Below, piece after piece: positions 36,881 through 51,916 of a DNA stretch of 64,000 nucleotides. Source of the stretch: Neoceratodus forsteri (taxonomy: Eukaryota; Chordata; Ceratodontiformes; Ceratodontidae); NCBI GenBank assembly GCA_016271365.2, contig CM057456.1:667203501-667267500 (forward strand), in the 5' to 3' direction. Position 1 is the stretch's first letter, and the number at the start of each line of letters is the position of its first letter. The notes beneath the pieces are model-generated. The model had not been told where the DNA came from, did no database searches, and saw only the letters and a list, made by a program, of their open reading frames with translations. Position numbers and translations under genes: made by a program.

Positions 36881-39800
36881 CACCACCTACCATCAGTCAC
36901 AGCACTGATCCTCATTCCCCCATAGTACTGCACGACATCGTATCTTATCACACTGATAATCAATCCCCAACAGTCACACCACAGTCACCTCAAACTGAAA
37001 AGTCACAGCACTGATACCCATTCCCCTATAGTAACAGCACTTGTCACAGCACTGCACCCCATCCTATCTTACAGCACTGATCATGAACCCCCTACTGCCA
37101 CAGAACTGCTGTTCTATCCCCCAACCTAGCAGTCACGACAATGATCATACACTTCTCAGAATCACAGCACTGACCCCCATTCCCCCACAGTAACAGCTCT
37201 AGTCACATTACTGCACCCCATCCCATCATACAGTACTGATCATCAGTCCCCAACAGTCAGACCACAGTCACTTATAGCTCAAAAGTTACAGAACTGACCC
37301 CCCTACCACGAGTCACAGCACTGAACCTCATTCCACCTCAGTAACAGCTCTAGCCACATGACGGCACTCCATCTCATCTTACAGCACTGATCATCAAACC
37401 CCAACAGTCACACCTTAGCAACCTCACCCCGAAAAGTCATAGAAGAGACACCCCTACCATCAGTCACCGCTGAGATCCCCGTGAACCCGTAGTAACAGCA
37501 CTAGTCACAGTACTGCACCCCATCCCATCTTACAGCACTGATCATCAATCCCCAACAGTCACACGACAGCCACCTCACCCCCAAAAGTCACAGAACTGAC
37601 ACCATGCAGCATCTGACACAGCCCTGATCCCCATTCTGTCATAGTAACAGCACTAGTTACAGAACTGCACCTTATCCCAGCTTACAGCACTGATCATCAA
37701 TCCCCAACAGTCATACCACAGCCACCTCACCGACAAGAGTCACAGTACTGACACCTTCTTTCATCAGTCACAGGTCTGATCCACATTCTGCCACAGTAAT
37801 AGCACTAGTCAAAATACTGCACCCCATACAATCTTATAGCACTGTTCATCAATCCCCAACACTCACAGCACAGCCACCTCACTTCAAAAAGTAACAGAAC
37901 TGAAACCCCTACCATCAGTCACAACACTGATCCCCATTCCCCAAAGTAACAGCACAAGTCACAGTACTGCATCCCATCCAATCTTACAGCACAGATCATC
38001 AATCCCCAACAGTCACAGAACTGCCACCTCACCCCCGAAAGTCACAAAACTGGCACTGCTACCATCAGTCATAGCACGGATCCATATTACCCCACAGTAA
38101 CAGCACTAGTCATAGTACAGCACCACATCCCATTTTACAGCACAGATCATCAATCCCCAACAGTCACACCACAGCCACCTCACCCCCAAAAGTCACATGA
38201 CTGACACCTCCTACTATCAGTCATGGTATTGATCCTCATTCCTCATAGCAACAGCACTAGTCACAGTATTTCACAGCATCCCATCTTACAACAGTGATCA
38301 TCAATCCCTAACTGTCATATCACAGTCACATCACCCAAAAGTCACAGAACTGACACCCCCTAATATCAGTCACAGCACTGATCCCCATTCCCATATAGTA
38401 AGAGCACTTGTCACAGCATTGCACCCCATCCTATCTTACAGCACTGATCATTAGTCCACAACAGTCAGAGAACTACTCTTCTATCCCCAACTTAGCAGTC
38501 TCTGCAATGACCATACAACCCTCAGAGTCACAGCACTGATCCCCATTCCCCCACAGTAACAGCACTTTTCACATTACTGCACCCCATCTCAACTTAAAGC
38601 ACTGATCATCAATCCCCTTCAGTCACAGCATAGACACCTCACTCCATAAAGTCACAGAACTGACACACCCAACCATCAGTCACTGCACTGATACCCATCC
38701 ACATCATTCCAGCACTAGTCACAGTTCTGCACCATATCCCATCTTACAGAAATGATCATGAATCCCCAAACAGTCCCACCACAGCGACCTTACCACCAAA
38801 AGTCACACAACTGGCATCCTACATCAGCCACAGCACTGATCCCGATTCCACCACAGTAACAGCACTTGTCACGGTATTGCACCTGATCCCATCTTACAGG
38901 ACTGATCATTAATCCCCAACAGTCGCACCGCAGCCTCCTCACCCCCAAAAGTCATAAAACTGGCACTCCTACCATCAGTCGTAGCACGGATCCATATTAC
39001 CCCACAGTAACAGCACTAGTCATAGCACTGCACCACATCCCATATTACAGCACTGACCATCAATCCCCAACTGTCACACCACAGCCACCTCACCCCTAAA
39101 AGTCACAGAACTGACACCTCCTAATATCATTAATGGTACTGATCCTCATTCCTCATAGTAACAGCACTAGTCAAAGTACTGCACCACATTCCATCTTACA
39201 ACACTGATCATCAATCCCTAACAGTCATACCACAGTCACATTACCACAAAAGTCAAAGAACTGACACCCCCAACATCAGTCACAGCACTGATCCCCATTC
39301 CCCCATAGTAACAGCATTTGTCACAGCACAGCATCCCATTCTATCTTACACCACTGATCATCAGCCTGCAACAGTCACAGAACTGCTCTTCTATCACCCA
39401 AACTAGCAGTCACAGCAATGACCATACAACCCTGAGACTCACAGAGCTGATCCCCATTCCCCTGCAGTAACAGCAGTTTTCACATTACTGCATGCCATCA
39501 CATCTTACAGCACTGATCGTCAATCCCATACAGTCACAGCATAGACATCTCACCCCAAAAGTCACAGAACTGACACCCCCCTCTGCCAGTCACAGCTCTG
39601 ATCCCCATTGCCAAATAGTAACATCACTAGTAACAGTACTGCACAGCATTCCAACTTGCAACACTGACTATCAATCCCCAAGAATCACACCACAGCCAAC
39701 TCACCCCCAAAGGGCACAGAACTGACACACCCTACCATCAGTCACTGCACTGAGACCCATCCCCATTGTTACAGCACTAGTCACAGTTCTGCACCATATC

Positions 39801-42800
39801 CCATCTAAGAGCACTGTTCATCAATCCCCAACAGTCAAACCACTGCCACCTCACCCCCAAAGGTCACAGAACTGAATCCCCCCACCATCAGTCACAGCAC
39901 TGATCCCCATTCCCCCATAGTAACAGCAATACTACAGTATTGTAATTCATCCCATCTTTATAGCACAGATAATCAGTCCTCAGCAGTCACACCACAGCCA
40001 CCTCACCACCAAAAGTCACAACTGACACCCTACTTCAGCCACAGCACTGATCCTGATTCCTCCACAGTAACAGCACTAGTCACAGTACTGCACTCGATCC
40101 CATCTTACAGCACTGATCATTAATCCCCAACAGTCACACCACAGCCACCTTACCCCCAAAAGTCAGTTAACTGACACCCCCTACCATCAGTCACAGCACT
40201 GAACCCCGTTCCCCATAGTAACAGCACTAGTCACAGTACTGCAACCCATCCCATCTTACAGCACTGATTATAAATCCCCAATAGTCACAGAATTGCCACC
40301 TCACCCCCAAAAGTCACAAAACTGGCACACCTACCATTGGTCATAGCACGGATCCATATTACCCCACAGTTACAGCACTAGTTATAGCACCGCACCTCAT
40401 CCCATCTTACAGCACTGATCATCAATCCTCAAACGTCACACCACAGCCACCACAGTCCCAAAAGTCACAGAAATGACACCTCCTACTATCATTCACAGTA
40501 CTGATCCTCATTCCTCATAGTAACAGCACTAGTCAAAGTACTGCACCAGTTCCCATCTTACAACACTGATCATCAATCCCAACAGTCATAACACAGTCAC
40601 ATCACCCCAAAAGTCACAGAACTGACACCCCCTAATGTTAGTCACAGCACTGATCCCCATTCCCCCATAGTAACAGTATTCATCACAGCACTCATCCACA
40701 TTACGAACAGTAACATCACTAGTCAAAGCACTGCAACACATACCATCTTTCAGCACTGAGTATCAATCCCCAACAGTCCCACCACAGAAACCTCACCCCA
40801 AAAGTCACAGAACTAACACCCCAAACATCAGAATCAGCACTGATTCACATTCCCCCACAGTAACAGCACTTTTCACATTACTGCATCCCATCTAACAGCA
40901 ATGATCATCAAACCCCTACAGTCACAGCCTAGACACCTCTCCCCCTAAAGTCACAGAACTGACACCCCCTCCATCATTCACAGCACTGATTCACTTTCCC
41001 TCATAGTAACAGCACTAGTCTCAGTACTGCATCCCATCCCATCTTACAACACTGATCATCAGTCCCGAACAGTCACACCACAGTCACCTCAAACTTGAAA
41101 GTCAGAGAAATGACACCCCCCACCATCAGTCACAGCAGTGTTCAACATTAACCCATAGTAACAGTACTAGTCACAGTACTGCACCCTATTCCATCCTGCA
41201 GCGCTGAATATCAGTGTCTAGCAGTCACACCATAGCCACCTCACCCCCAATAGTCACAGAACTGACACACCCTACCATCAGTCACAGCACTGATCCCCAT
41301 TTCCCCATAGTAACAGCACTAGTCACAGTACAGCACCCTATCCCATCCTGCAGCACTGATTATCAGTCTCCAGCAGTCACACCACAGTCACCTCACCACC
41401 AATAGTCTCAGAACTGATAACCCCTACCAATAGTCCCAGCACAGATCCCCATTTCCCCGTCGTTACAGCACTGGTCAGAGTATTGTACTCCACCCCATCT
41501 TACACCACTGATCAATAATCCCCAACAGTCACACCACACCCATCTCACCCCGAAAAGTCACAGTACTGACAACCCCAGCATCAGTCACAGCAGTGACCCA
41601 CTTTCCCACATATTAACAGCACTAGTCATAGTACTGCACCATATCCGATCTTACAGCACTAACGATCAATCTCCAACAGTCACACCACAGCCACCTCAAC
41701 CCCAATAGACACAGAAATGACACCCCATTACCATCAGTCACAGCACTGATCCCCATTTCCTCATAGTAACAGCACTAGTCACAGTACTGCACCCCAACCC
41801 AACATGCAGCACTGATCATCAGTACCCAGCCATCACACCACAGACACCTCACAACCAAAAGCCACAGAACTGCCACCCCTACCATCCGTCACAGCACTGA
41901 TTCCCATTAACCCTTTATAAAAGCACTAGTCACAGTACTGCAACCCATCTCATCTTACAGCACTTATTATCAATCCCCAAGATTCACACAACTGCCACCT
42001 CACCCGTAAAAGTCACAAAACTGACACCCCATAAAATCAGTCACAGCTCTGATCCAATTTCCCCCACAGTAACAGTACTAGTCACAGCACTGTACCACAT
42101 CCCATCATATAGTACTGATCATCAAACCCCATCTGTCACACCACAGCCACCTCACCCTCAAACGTCGCAGAACTTATACCACTTACCGTCAGTCACAGCG
42201 CTGATCCTCATTCCCCCATAGTACTGCACCACATCATATCTTATCACACTGATAATCAATCCACAACAGTCACACCACAGTCACCTCAAACTGCAAAGTC
42301 ACAGCACTGATCCCAACTCCCGTATAGCAACAGCACTTGTCATAACACAGCACCCCATCCTATCTTACAGCACTGATCATGAATGCCCAACTGTCACAGA
42401 ACTGCTGTTCTATCCCCCAAACTAGGAGTCACAACAATGACCATACACTTCTCAGAGTAACAGCACTGATCCCCATTCCCCCACAGTAACAGCTCTAGTC
42501 ACATTACTGCACCCCATCCCATCTTATAGTACTGATCATCAGTCCCCAACAGTCAGACCACAGTCAGCAGAAGCTCACAGTCACAGAACTGACCCTCCTA
42601 CCATCAGTCACAGCACTGAACCCCTTTTCACCACACTAACAGCACTAGTCACACTATGGCACCCTATCTTATCTTACAGCACTCATAGTCAAACCCCATC
42701 AGTCGCACCACAGCAACCTCACCCCCAAAAAGTCACAAAACTGACAACTCCTAAAATCAATCACAGCACTCATCCACATTCCCCACAATATCAGCACTAG

Positions 42801-45800
42801 TCAAACCACTACACCACATACCACCTTTCAGCACTGAGCATTAATCCCCAACAGTCCCACCACAGAAACCTAATCACCAAAAGTGACAGAGCTTACACCC
42901 CCAACATCAGTAACATCACTGATCCACATTCCCCAATAGTAACAGCACTAGTCTCAGTACTGTACCCCATCCAATCTTACAACACTGATTAGCAATCCTC
43001 AACAGTCACACCACAGTCAACTCAAACTCAAAAGTCACAGAAATGACACCCCCACCATCAGTCACAGCAGTGATCAACAATCCTTCATAGTAACAGCACT
43101 AGTTACAATACTGCACCACATCCGATCTTACAGCACTGATCATCAATCCCCAACAGTCACAGCACAGCGACCTCACCCCCAATAGTCACAGAACTGACAC
43201 CACCTACCATCAGTCACAGCACTGATCCCCATTCCCCCATAGTAACAGCACTTGTCACAGCACTGCACCACATCCTATCTTACAGCACTGATCATGAATC
43301 ACCAACTGTCACAGAACTGCTGCTCTATCCCCCAACCTAGCAGTTACAACAATGACCATACACTTCTCAGAGTCACAGCACTGATCCCCATTCCCCCACA
43401 GTAACAGCACTAGTCACATAACTGCACCACGTCCCATCTTACAGTACTGATCATCAGTCCCCAACAGTCAGACCACAGTCAGCTAATGCTCGAAAGTCAC
43501 AGAACTGACCACCCTACCATCAGTCACAGCACTGAACCCAATTCAACCACAGTAGCAGCACTAGTCACACTACTGCACCTCATCTCACCTTACAGCACTG
43601 TTCATCAAACACCAACAGTCACACCACAGCAACCTCACCCCCAAAAGTCATAGAACTGACACCCCTACCATCAGTCACCACACTGATCCCCATTAACCCA
43701 TAGTAACAGCACTAATCACAGTACTGCACCCCATCCCATCTTACAGCACTGATCATCAATCCCCTTCAGTCACAGCATAGACACCTCACCCCCGAAAGTC
43801 ACAGAACTGACACCCCAAACCATCAGTCACTGCACTGATACCCATCCCCATCGTTACACCACTAGTCACAGTTCTGCACCATATCCCATCTTACAGCACT
43901 GTTCATTAATCCCCAACAGTCACACCACCGCCACCTCACCCCCAAAGGTCACAGAACTGAATCCCCCCACCATCAGTCACAGCACTGATCCCCATTCCCC
44001 CATAGTAACAGCAGTACTCACAGTATTGTACCCCAACTGATCTTACAGCACTGATAATCAGTCCCCAGCAGTCACATCACAGCCACCTCACCATCAAAAG
44101 TCACACAACTGGCACCCTACTTCAGCCACAGCACTGATCCCGATTCCCCCACAGTAAGAGCACTAGTCACAGTACTGCACCCAATCCCGTCTTACAGCAC
44201 TGATCATTAATCCCCAACAGTCACACCACAGCCACCTCACCCCCAAAAGTCACTGAACTGACACCCCCTACCATCAGTCACAGCACTGAACCCCATTCCC
44301 CATAGTAACAGCACTAGTCACAGTACTGCAACCCATCCCATCTTACAGCACTGATTATAAATCCCCAACAGTCACAGAACTGCCACCTCTCCCCCAAAAG
44401 TCACAAAACTGGCACTCCTACCATCAGTCATAGCACGGATCCATATTACCCCACAGTAACAGCACTACTCATAGCACTGCACCTCATCCCATCTTTCAGC
44501 ACTGATCATCAATCCCCAAATGTCACACCAGAGCCACATCACTCCAAAAAGTCACAGAACTGACACCTCCTACTATCAATCATGGCATTGATCCTCATTC
44601 TTCATAGTAACAGCACTAGTCAAAGTACTGCACCACATTCCATCTTACAACACTGAACATCAATCCCTAACAGTCATACCACAGTCACATCACCCCAAAA
44701 GTCACAGAACTGACAACCCCTAATGTCAGTAACAGCACGGATCCCCATAGCCCCATAGTAACAGCATTCATCACAGCACTGCATCCCATCCTATCGTAGA
44801 GCACTGATCATCAGTCCCCAACTGTCACAGAACTGCTCTTCTATCCCCCAACCTAGCAGTCACAACAATGACAATACAACCCTCAGAGTCACAGTGCAGA
44901 TCCCCATTCCCCCCCAGAAACAGCACTTTTCACATTACTGCACGCCATCTCATCTTACAGCACTGATCATCAATCTCCTACAGTCACAGTATAGACACCT
45001 CACCCCCTAAAGTCACAGAACTGACACCCCCTAACATCAGTCGCAGCACTGATACCCATCGCAATCTTTACAGCACTAGTCACAGTTCTGCACCATATCC
45101 CATCTTACAGCACTTATGATCAATCCCCAACAGTCACACCACAGCCATCTCACCCCCAAAAGTCACAGAACTGACACCCACCCCATCAGTCACAGCTCTG
45201 ATCCCCATTCCCAAATAGTAACATCACTAGTCACAGTACTGCACAACATCCCATCTTGCAACACTGACCATCAATCCACAAGAGACAAACACCAGAGCCA
45301 CCTCATCCCCAAAAGTCACAGAACTGACACACCCTATCATCAGTCACTGCACTGCTACCCATCCCCATCGTTACAGCACTAGTCACACTTCTGCACCATA
45401 TCCCATCTTACAGCACTGATCATCAATCTTCAAAAGTCACGCCACTGATCATCAATCTTCAAAAGTCACACCACACCACCTCACCCCCAAAAGTCACAGA
45501 AATGACACCCCCAAAATCAATCACAGCACTGATACCCATTCCACCGTAGTAATTGCACCACTCACAGTATTGTACCCCATCCGATCTTGCAACACTGATC
45601 ATCAGTATCCAGCAGTCACACCACAGCCATCTCACCACCAAAAGTCACACAACTGACACCCTACCATCAGTCACAGAACTGATCCCTGTTCCCCCATAAT
45701 AACAGCACTAGTCACAGTACTGTACCCTATCCCATCTTTCATCATTGATCATCAATCCCCAACAGTTACACTATAGCCACCTCACCCCCAAAAGTCACAA

Positions 45801-48110
45801 AAACTGACAACCCTAAAATCAATCACTGCACTCATCCACATTCCCCACAGTAACAGCACTAGTCAAAGCACTGCAACACATACCACCTTTCACAATGAGC
45901 ATCAATCCCCAACAGTCCCAACACAGAAACCTCTCCCCAAAAGTCACAGAACTTACACCCCATCATCAAAATCAGCACTGATCCACATTCCCCCACATTA
46001 ACAGCACTATTCTCAGTACTGCACCCCATTCAATCTTACAACACTGAACATCAGTCCCCAAGAGTCACACCACAGTCACCTCAAACTCGAAAGTCACAGA
46101 AATGACACTCCCCATCAGTCACAGCAGTGATCAACATTAACCCATAGTAATACCACTAGTCACAGTACTGCAACCCATCCTGTCCTGCAGTACTGATTAT
46201 CAATACCCAACATTCACACCACTGCCACCTCACCCCTAAAAGTCACAAAACTGACACCTCATGAAATCAGTCACAGCTCTGATCCAATTTCTCCCACAGT
46301 AACAGTACTAGTCACAGCACTGTACCACATCCCATCTTACAGTACTGATCATCAATCCCCCATCAGTCACACAACAGCCACCTCACCCCCAAAAGTCACA
46401 AAACTGACAACCCTTAAAATCAATCACAGCACTGATCCTCATTCCCCCATAGTACTGCACCACATCGTATCTTATCACACTGATAATCAGTCCCCAACAG
46501 TCATACCACAGTCACCTCAAACTGAAAAGTCACAGCACTGATCCCAATTCCCATATAGTAACAGCACTTGTCATAGCACTGCACCCCATTCTATCTTACA
46601 GAACTGAACATGAATCCTAAACTGTCACAGAACTGTTGTTCTATCCCCAAACCTAGCAGTCACAACAATGACCATACACTTCTCAGAGTCACAGAACTGA
46701 TCCCTTCCCCACAGTAACAGATCTAGTCACATTACTGCACCCCATCCCATCATATAGTACTGATCATCAATCTCCCCAACAGTCAGACCACAGTCACCTA
46801 TAGCTCAAAAGTCACAGAACTGACCCCTACCATCAGTCATAGCACTGTACCCCATTCCACCACAGTAACAGCACTAGTCACACTACGGCACCCCATCTCA
46901 TCTTACAGCACTGATAGTCAAACCCCAACACTCACACCACAGCAACCTCACCCCCAAAAAGTCACAAAACTGACTACTCCTAAAATCAATAGCAGCACTC
47001 ATCCACATTCCCCACAATATCAGCACTAGTCAAACCACTACACCACATACCACCTTTCAGCACTGAGCATCAATCCCCAACAGGCCCACCACAGAAACCT
47101 CACGTCCAAAAGTGACAGACCTTACACCCCCACCATCAGTATCATCACTGATCCACATTCCCTCATAGTAACAGCACTAGTCTCAGTACTGCACCCCATC
47201 CCATCTTACAACACTGATCATCAATCCCCAACAGTCACACCACAGTCACTTCAAACTCAAAAGTCACAGAAATGACACCCCTCCACCATCAGTCACAGCA
47301 GTGATCAACAATCCGCCATAGTAACAGCAATAGTCACAGCACTGCACCACATCCAATTTTACAGCACTGATCATCAATCCCCAACAGTCACACCACAGCC
47401 ACCTCACCCCCAATAGTCACAGAACTGACACCCCAATCATCAGTCACAGCACTGATCCCCATTCTCCCTTAGTAACAGCACTAGTCACAGTACTGCACCA
47501 CATCCCATCCTGAAGCACTATCAGTCTTCAGCAGTCACACCAAAACCACCTCACCCCCAAAAGTCACAGAACTGATTCCCCCTACCTACTGTTACAGCAC
47601 AGATTCCCATTCCCCCATTGTTACAGCACTAGTCAGAGTACTGTACTCCATCCCATCTTACAGCACTGATCAATAATCCCCAACAGTCATGCCACCCACT
47701 TCATCCCCAAAAGTCACAGTACTGACACCCCAGCATCAGTGACAGCAAGGATCCCTTTCCCACATAGTAACAGCACTAGTCACAGTACTGCAATACATCC
47801 AATCTTACAGCACAGATGATCAATCCCCAACAGTCAAACGACACTCTCATCAAACCCAACAGTTATAGAAATGATACCCCTTACCACCAGTAACAGCACT
47901 GATTCACATTTCCCCATAGTAACAGCACTAGTCACAGTACTGCACCCCAATTCATCTTGCAGCACTGATTATCAGTCCCCAGCCTACACACCAGAGCCAC
48001 CTCACAACCAAAAGCCACAGAACTGTCACTCCCTAAAAGCAGTCACAGCACTGATCGCCATTCAGCCATCGTAAAAGCACTAGTCACAGTCCTGCACCCC
48101 ATCTGATCTT
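36055..48110 (+). repeat. 152-bp satellite array, segment 4
   Basis: Satellite in the same orientation. Type B units lie near 37104, 38468, 39380, 42398, 43314, 44830 and 46628. Units with the 18-base internal deletion occur at 36925, 42231 and 46452. The GAATCCCCCCACCATCAGTC phrase recurs near 31857, 39872 and 43957, spaced 8,015 and 4,085 bp, giving a trace of ~4-kb periodicity. No other insert was seen. Confidence 0.97.
45412..45478 (+). repeat. 29-bp local tandem duplication in satellite
   Basis: CATCAATCTTCAAAAGTCAC starts at 45421 and again at 45450, a spacing of 29 bp. This equals one sub-block of the satellite unit, so it looks like a recent gain of a single sub-block. Confidence 0.85.
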
Positions 48111-48179
48111 TATTTATTTAAACATCAGTTTGGAAAACCTTTGAGCCATAGGCTCATTTACAAAGGTACCTTGTCACCT
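48111..48179 (-). mobile_element. 69-bp LINE/SINE 3' tail fragment, right copy
   Basis: Same insert, same flanks (ATCTT at 48106-48110 and 48180-48184) and same length as the copy at 35986. One difference is visible in the body: AAACATCAG here against AAACAGCAG there. It was duplicated together with the surrounding satellite rather than inserted twice. Confidence 0.75.
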
Positions 48180-51100
48180 ATCTTGAAGCACGGATCATCA
48201 ATCCCCAACATTCACACCACTGCCACCTCACCGCTAAAAGTCACAAAACTGACACCCCTAAAATCAATCACAGTTCTGATCCATTTTTCCCAACAGTAAC
48301 AGCACTACTCAGAGTACTGTACTCCATCCCATCTTACACCACTGATAAATAATCCCCAACAGTCACACCACACCCATCTCACTTCCAAAAGTCACAGTAT
48401 TGACACCCCCAGCATCAGTCACAGCAGTGGAACCCTTTCCCACATAGTAAAAGCACTAGTCACAGTACTGAACCACATCCGATGTTACAGCACTGATGAT
48501 CAATCCTCAACAGTCACACCACAGCCACCTCAACCCCAATATTCACAGAAATGACACCCCTCACCATCAGTCACAGCACTGATTCCCATTTCCCCATAGT
48601 AACAGCACCAGTCACAGTACTGCACCCAAACGCATCTTGCAGCACTGATTATCAGTCCCCAGTGATCACACCAGAGCCACCTCACAACCAAAAGCCACAG
48701 AACTGACACCTCCTACCTTCAGTCACAGCACTGATCCCCACTCCCTGATCGTAAAAGCACTAGTCACAGTACTGCACCCCACCCCATCTTACAGCACTGA
48801 TCATCAATCCCCAACATTCACACCACTGCCACCTCGCCGCTAAAAGTCACAAAATTGACACCCCTAAAATCAATCACAGCTCTGATCCATTTTTCCCAAC
48901 AATAACAGTACTAGTCACAGCACTGCACCACATCCCATCTTACAGTACTGATCATCAATCCCAATCAGTCACACCACAGCCACCTCACCCCCAAAAGTCA
49001 CAGAACTGACACCCCCACTATCAGTCACAGCACTGATCCCCATTCCTCCATAGTAACATCAATAGTCACAGTACTGCACCCCATCCCATCTTACAGCACT
49101 GATCATCAATCCCCAACAGTCACAGAACTGCACTTCTATCCCCCAACCTGGCAGTCACAGCAATGACCAGCAAGCCCTCAGTCACAGCACTGATCCCCAT
49201 TCCCCCATCATAGCAGCACCAGTCACAGCACTGCACCACATCCCATCTTACAGTACTGATCATCACTCCCCAACAGTCACATCACAGCCACCACACCCCA
49301 AAAAGTCACAGATCTGACACCACCTACCATCAGTCACAGCACTGACCATCATTTCCCCATAGTAACAGCACTAGTCACAGTACTGACCACATCCCATCTT
49401 ATCACACTGATAATCAGTCCCCAACAGTCACACCACAGTCATCTCAAACTGAAAAGTTACAGCACTGATCCCAATTCCTCTATAGTAACAGCACTTGTCA
49501 CAGCACTGCACCACATCCTATCTTACAGCACTGATCATGAATCACCAACTATCACAGAACTGCAGTTCTATCCCCCGACCGAGCAGTCACAACAATGACC
49601 ATACACTTCTCAGAGTCACAGCACTGATCCCCATCCCCCCACAGTAACAGCACTAGTTACATTACTGCACCCCATCCCATCTTACTGTACTGATCATCAG
49701 TCCCCAACAGTCAGACCACAGTCAGCTAAAGCTCAAAAGCCACATAACTAGCCCCTACCATCAGTCACAGCACTGAACCCAATTCCACCACAGTAACAGC
49801 ACTAGTCACACTACTGCACCCCATCTCACCTTACAGCACTGATCGTCAAACACCAACAGTCACACCACAGCAACTTCACCCCCAAAAGTCATAGAACCGA
49901 ATCCCCTACCGTCAGTCACTGCACTGATCCCCATTGACCCATAGTAACAGCACTAGTCACAGTACTGCACCCCATCCCATCTTATAGCACTGATCATCAA
50001 TCCCATCAGTCTCACGATGGCAACCTCACCCCCAAAAGTCACAGAACTGACACCACGCTGCATCAGTCACAGATCTGATCCCCATTCTGTAATAGTAACA
50101 GCACTAGTCACAGAACAGCACCCCATCCCATCTTACAGTACTGATAGTCAATCCCCAACAGTCACACCACAGTCACCTCAAACTCAAAAGTCACAGAAAT
50201 GACACCCCCCACCATCAGTCACAGCAGTGATCAACAATCCCTCATAATAACAGCACTAGTCACAGTACTGCACCACATCCGATCTTACAGCACTGATCAT
50301 CAATCCCCAACATTCACACCATAGCCACCTCACCCCCAATAGTCACAGAACTGACACCCCTACCATCAGTCACAGCACTGATCCCCATTCCCACATAGTA
50401 ACAGCAATAGTCACAGTACTGCACCCCATCCCATCCTGCAGCACTGATTATCAGTCTTCAGCAGTCACACCAAAGCCACCTCACCCCCAAAAATCACAGA
50501 ACTGATACCCCCTACCAACTGTCACAGCACAGATCCCCATTCCCCCATAATTACAGCACAAGTCAGAGTACTGTACTCCATCCCATCTTACAGCACTGAT
50601 AGTCAATTTCCAACAGTCACATCACAGCCACCTCACCGACAAGAGTCACAGAACTGACACCCTCTTTCATCAGTCACAGGTCTGATCCACATTCTCACCC
50701 AGTAATAGTACTAGTCAAAATACTGCACCCCATCCAATCTTACAGCACTGTTCATCAATCCCCAACAGACACACCACAGTCACCTCACCTCCAAAAGTCA
50801 CAAAACTGAAACCGCCTACCATCAGTCACAGCACTGATCCTCACTCCCCATAGTAACAGCACTAGTCACAGTACTGCATCCCATCCCATCTTACAGCACA
50901 GATCATCAATCCCCAACAGTCACAGAATTGCCACCTCACCCCGGAAAGTCACAAAACTGGCACTCCTACCATCAGTCATAGCGCGGACCCATGTTACCCC
51001 ACAGTAAAAGCACTAGTAATAGCACTGCACCACATCCCATCTTACAGCACTGATCATCAATCCCCAACAGTCACACTTCAGCCACTTCACCCCCAAAAGT

Positions 51101-51916
51101 CACAGAACTAACTCCTCCTGCTATCAATCACGGTACTGATCCTCATTCCTCAAAGTAACAGCACTAGTCACAGTACTGCACCACAGCCTATCTTACAACA
51201 CTGATCATCAATCCCTAACAGTCATACCACAGTCAAATCACCCCAAAAGTCACAGAACTGACTCCCCCTAATATAAGTCACAGCACTGATCCCCATTCCC
51301 CCATAGTAAGAGCACTTGTCACAGCACTGCACCCCATCCTATCTTACAGCACTGATCATCAGTCCCCAACAGTCACAGAACTGCTCTTCTATCCCACAAC
51401 CTAGCTGTCACAGCAATGACCATACAAACCTCAGAGTCACAGCGCTGATCCCAATTCCCCCACAGTAACAACACTTTTCACATTACTGCACCCCATACCA
51501 TCTTACAGCACTGATCATCAGTCTCCTTCAGTCACAGCATAGACACCTCACCCCTAAAGTCACAGAACTGACACACCCAACCATCAGTCACTGCACTGAT
51601 ACCCATCCACATCGTTACAGCACTAGTCACAGTTCTGCATCATATCCCATCTTACAGAACTGTTCATGAATCCCCAACAGTCCCACCACAGCCACCTCAA
51701 CCACAAAAGTCACTGAATTGACACCCCCTACCATCAGTCACAGCACTGATCCTCATTCCCATAGTAGCAGCACTAGTCACAGTACTGCAAACCATCCCAT
51801 CTTACAACACTGATCATCAACCCCCAACAGTCAGACCACAGTCACTTCAAACTTAAAAGTCACAGAACTGCCACCCCCTCCTATCAGTCACAGCACTGAT
51901 TCCCATTCCCCTATAG
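48180..51916 (+). repeat. 152-bp satellite array, segment 5
   Basis: Satellite, about 24 units by length, with type B units near 49118, 49558 and 51377. The GACACCCTCTTTCATCAGTC marker unit lies near 50657. It ends in the hAT target duplication. Confidence 0.97.

Larger units (their letters stand above)
43900..49010 (+). repeat. Right copy of 12.1-kb-spaced block
   Basis: Partner of 31800-36880. Differences are scattered substitutions plus a net gain of about 31 bp. Part of the gain is a 29-bp slippage duplication near 45421-45478 that the left copy lacks. Confidence 0.85.
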
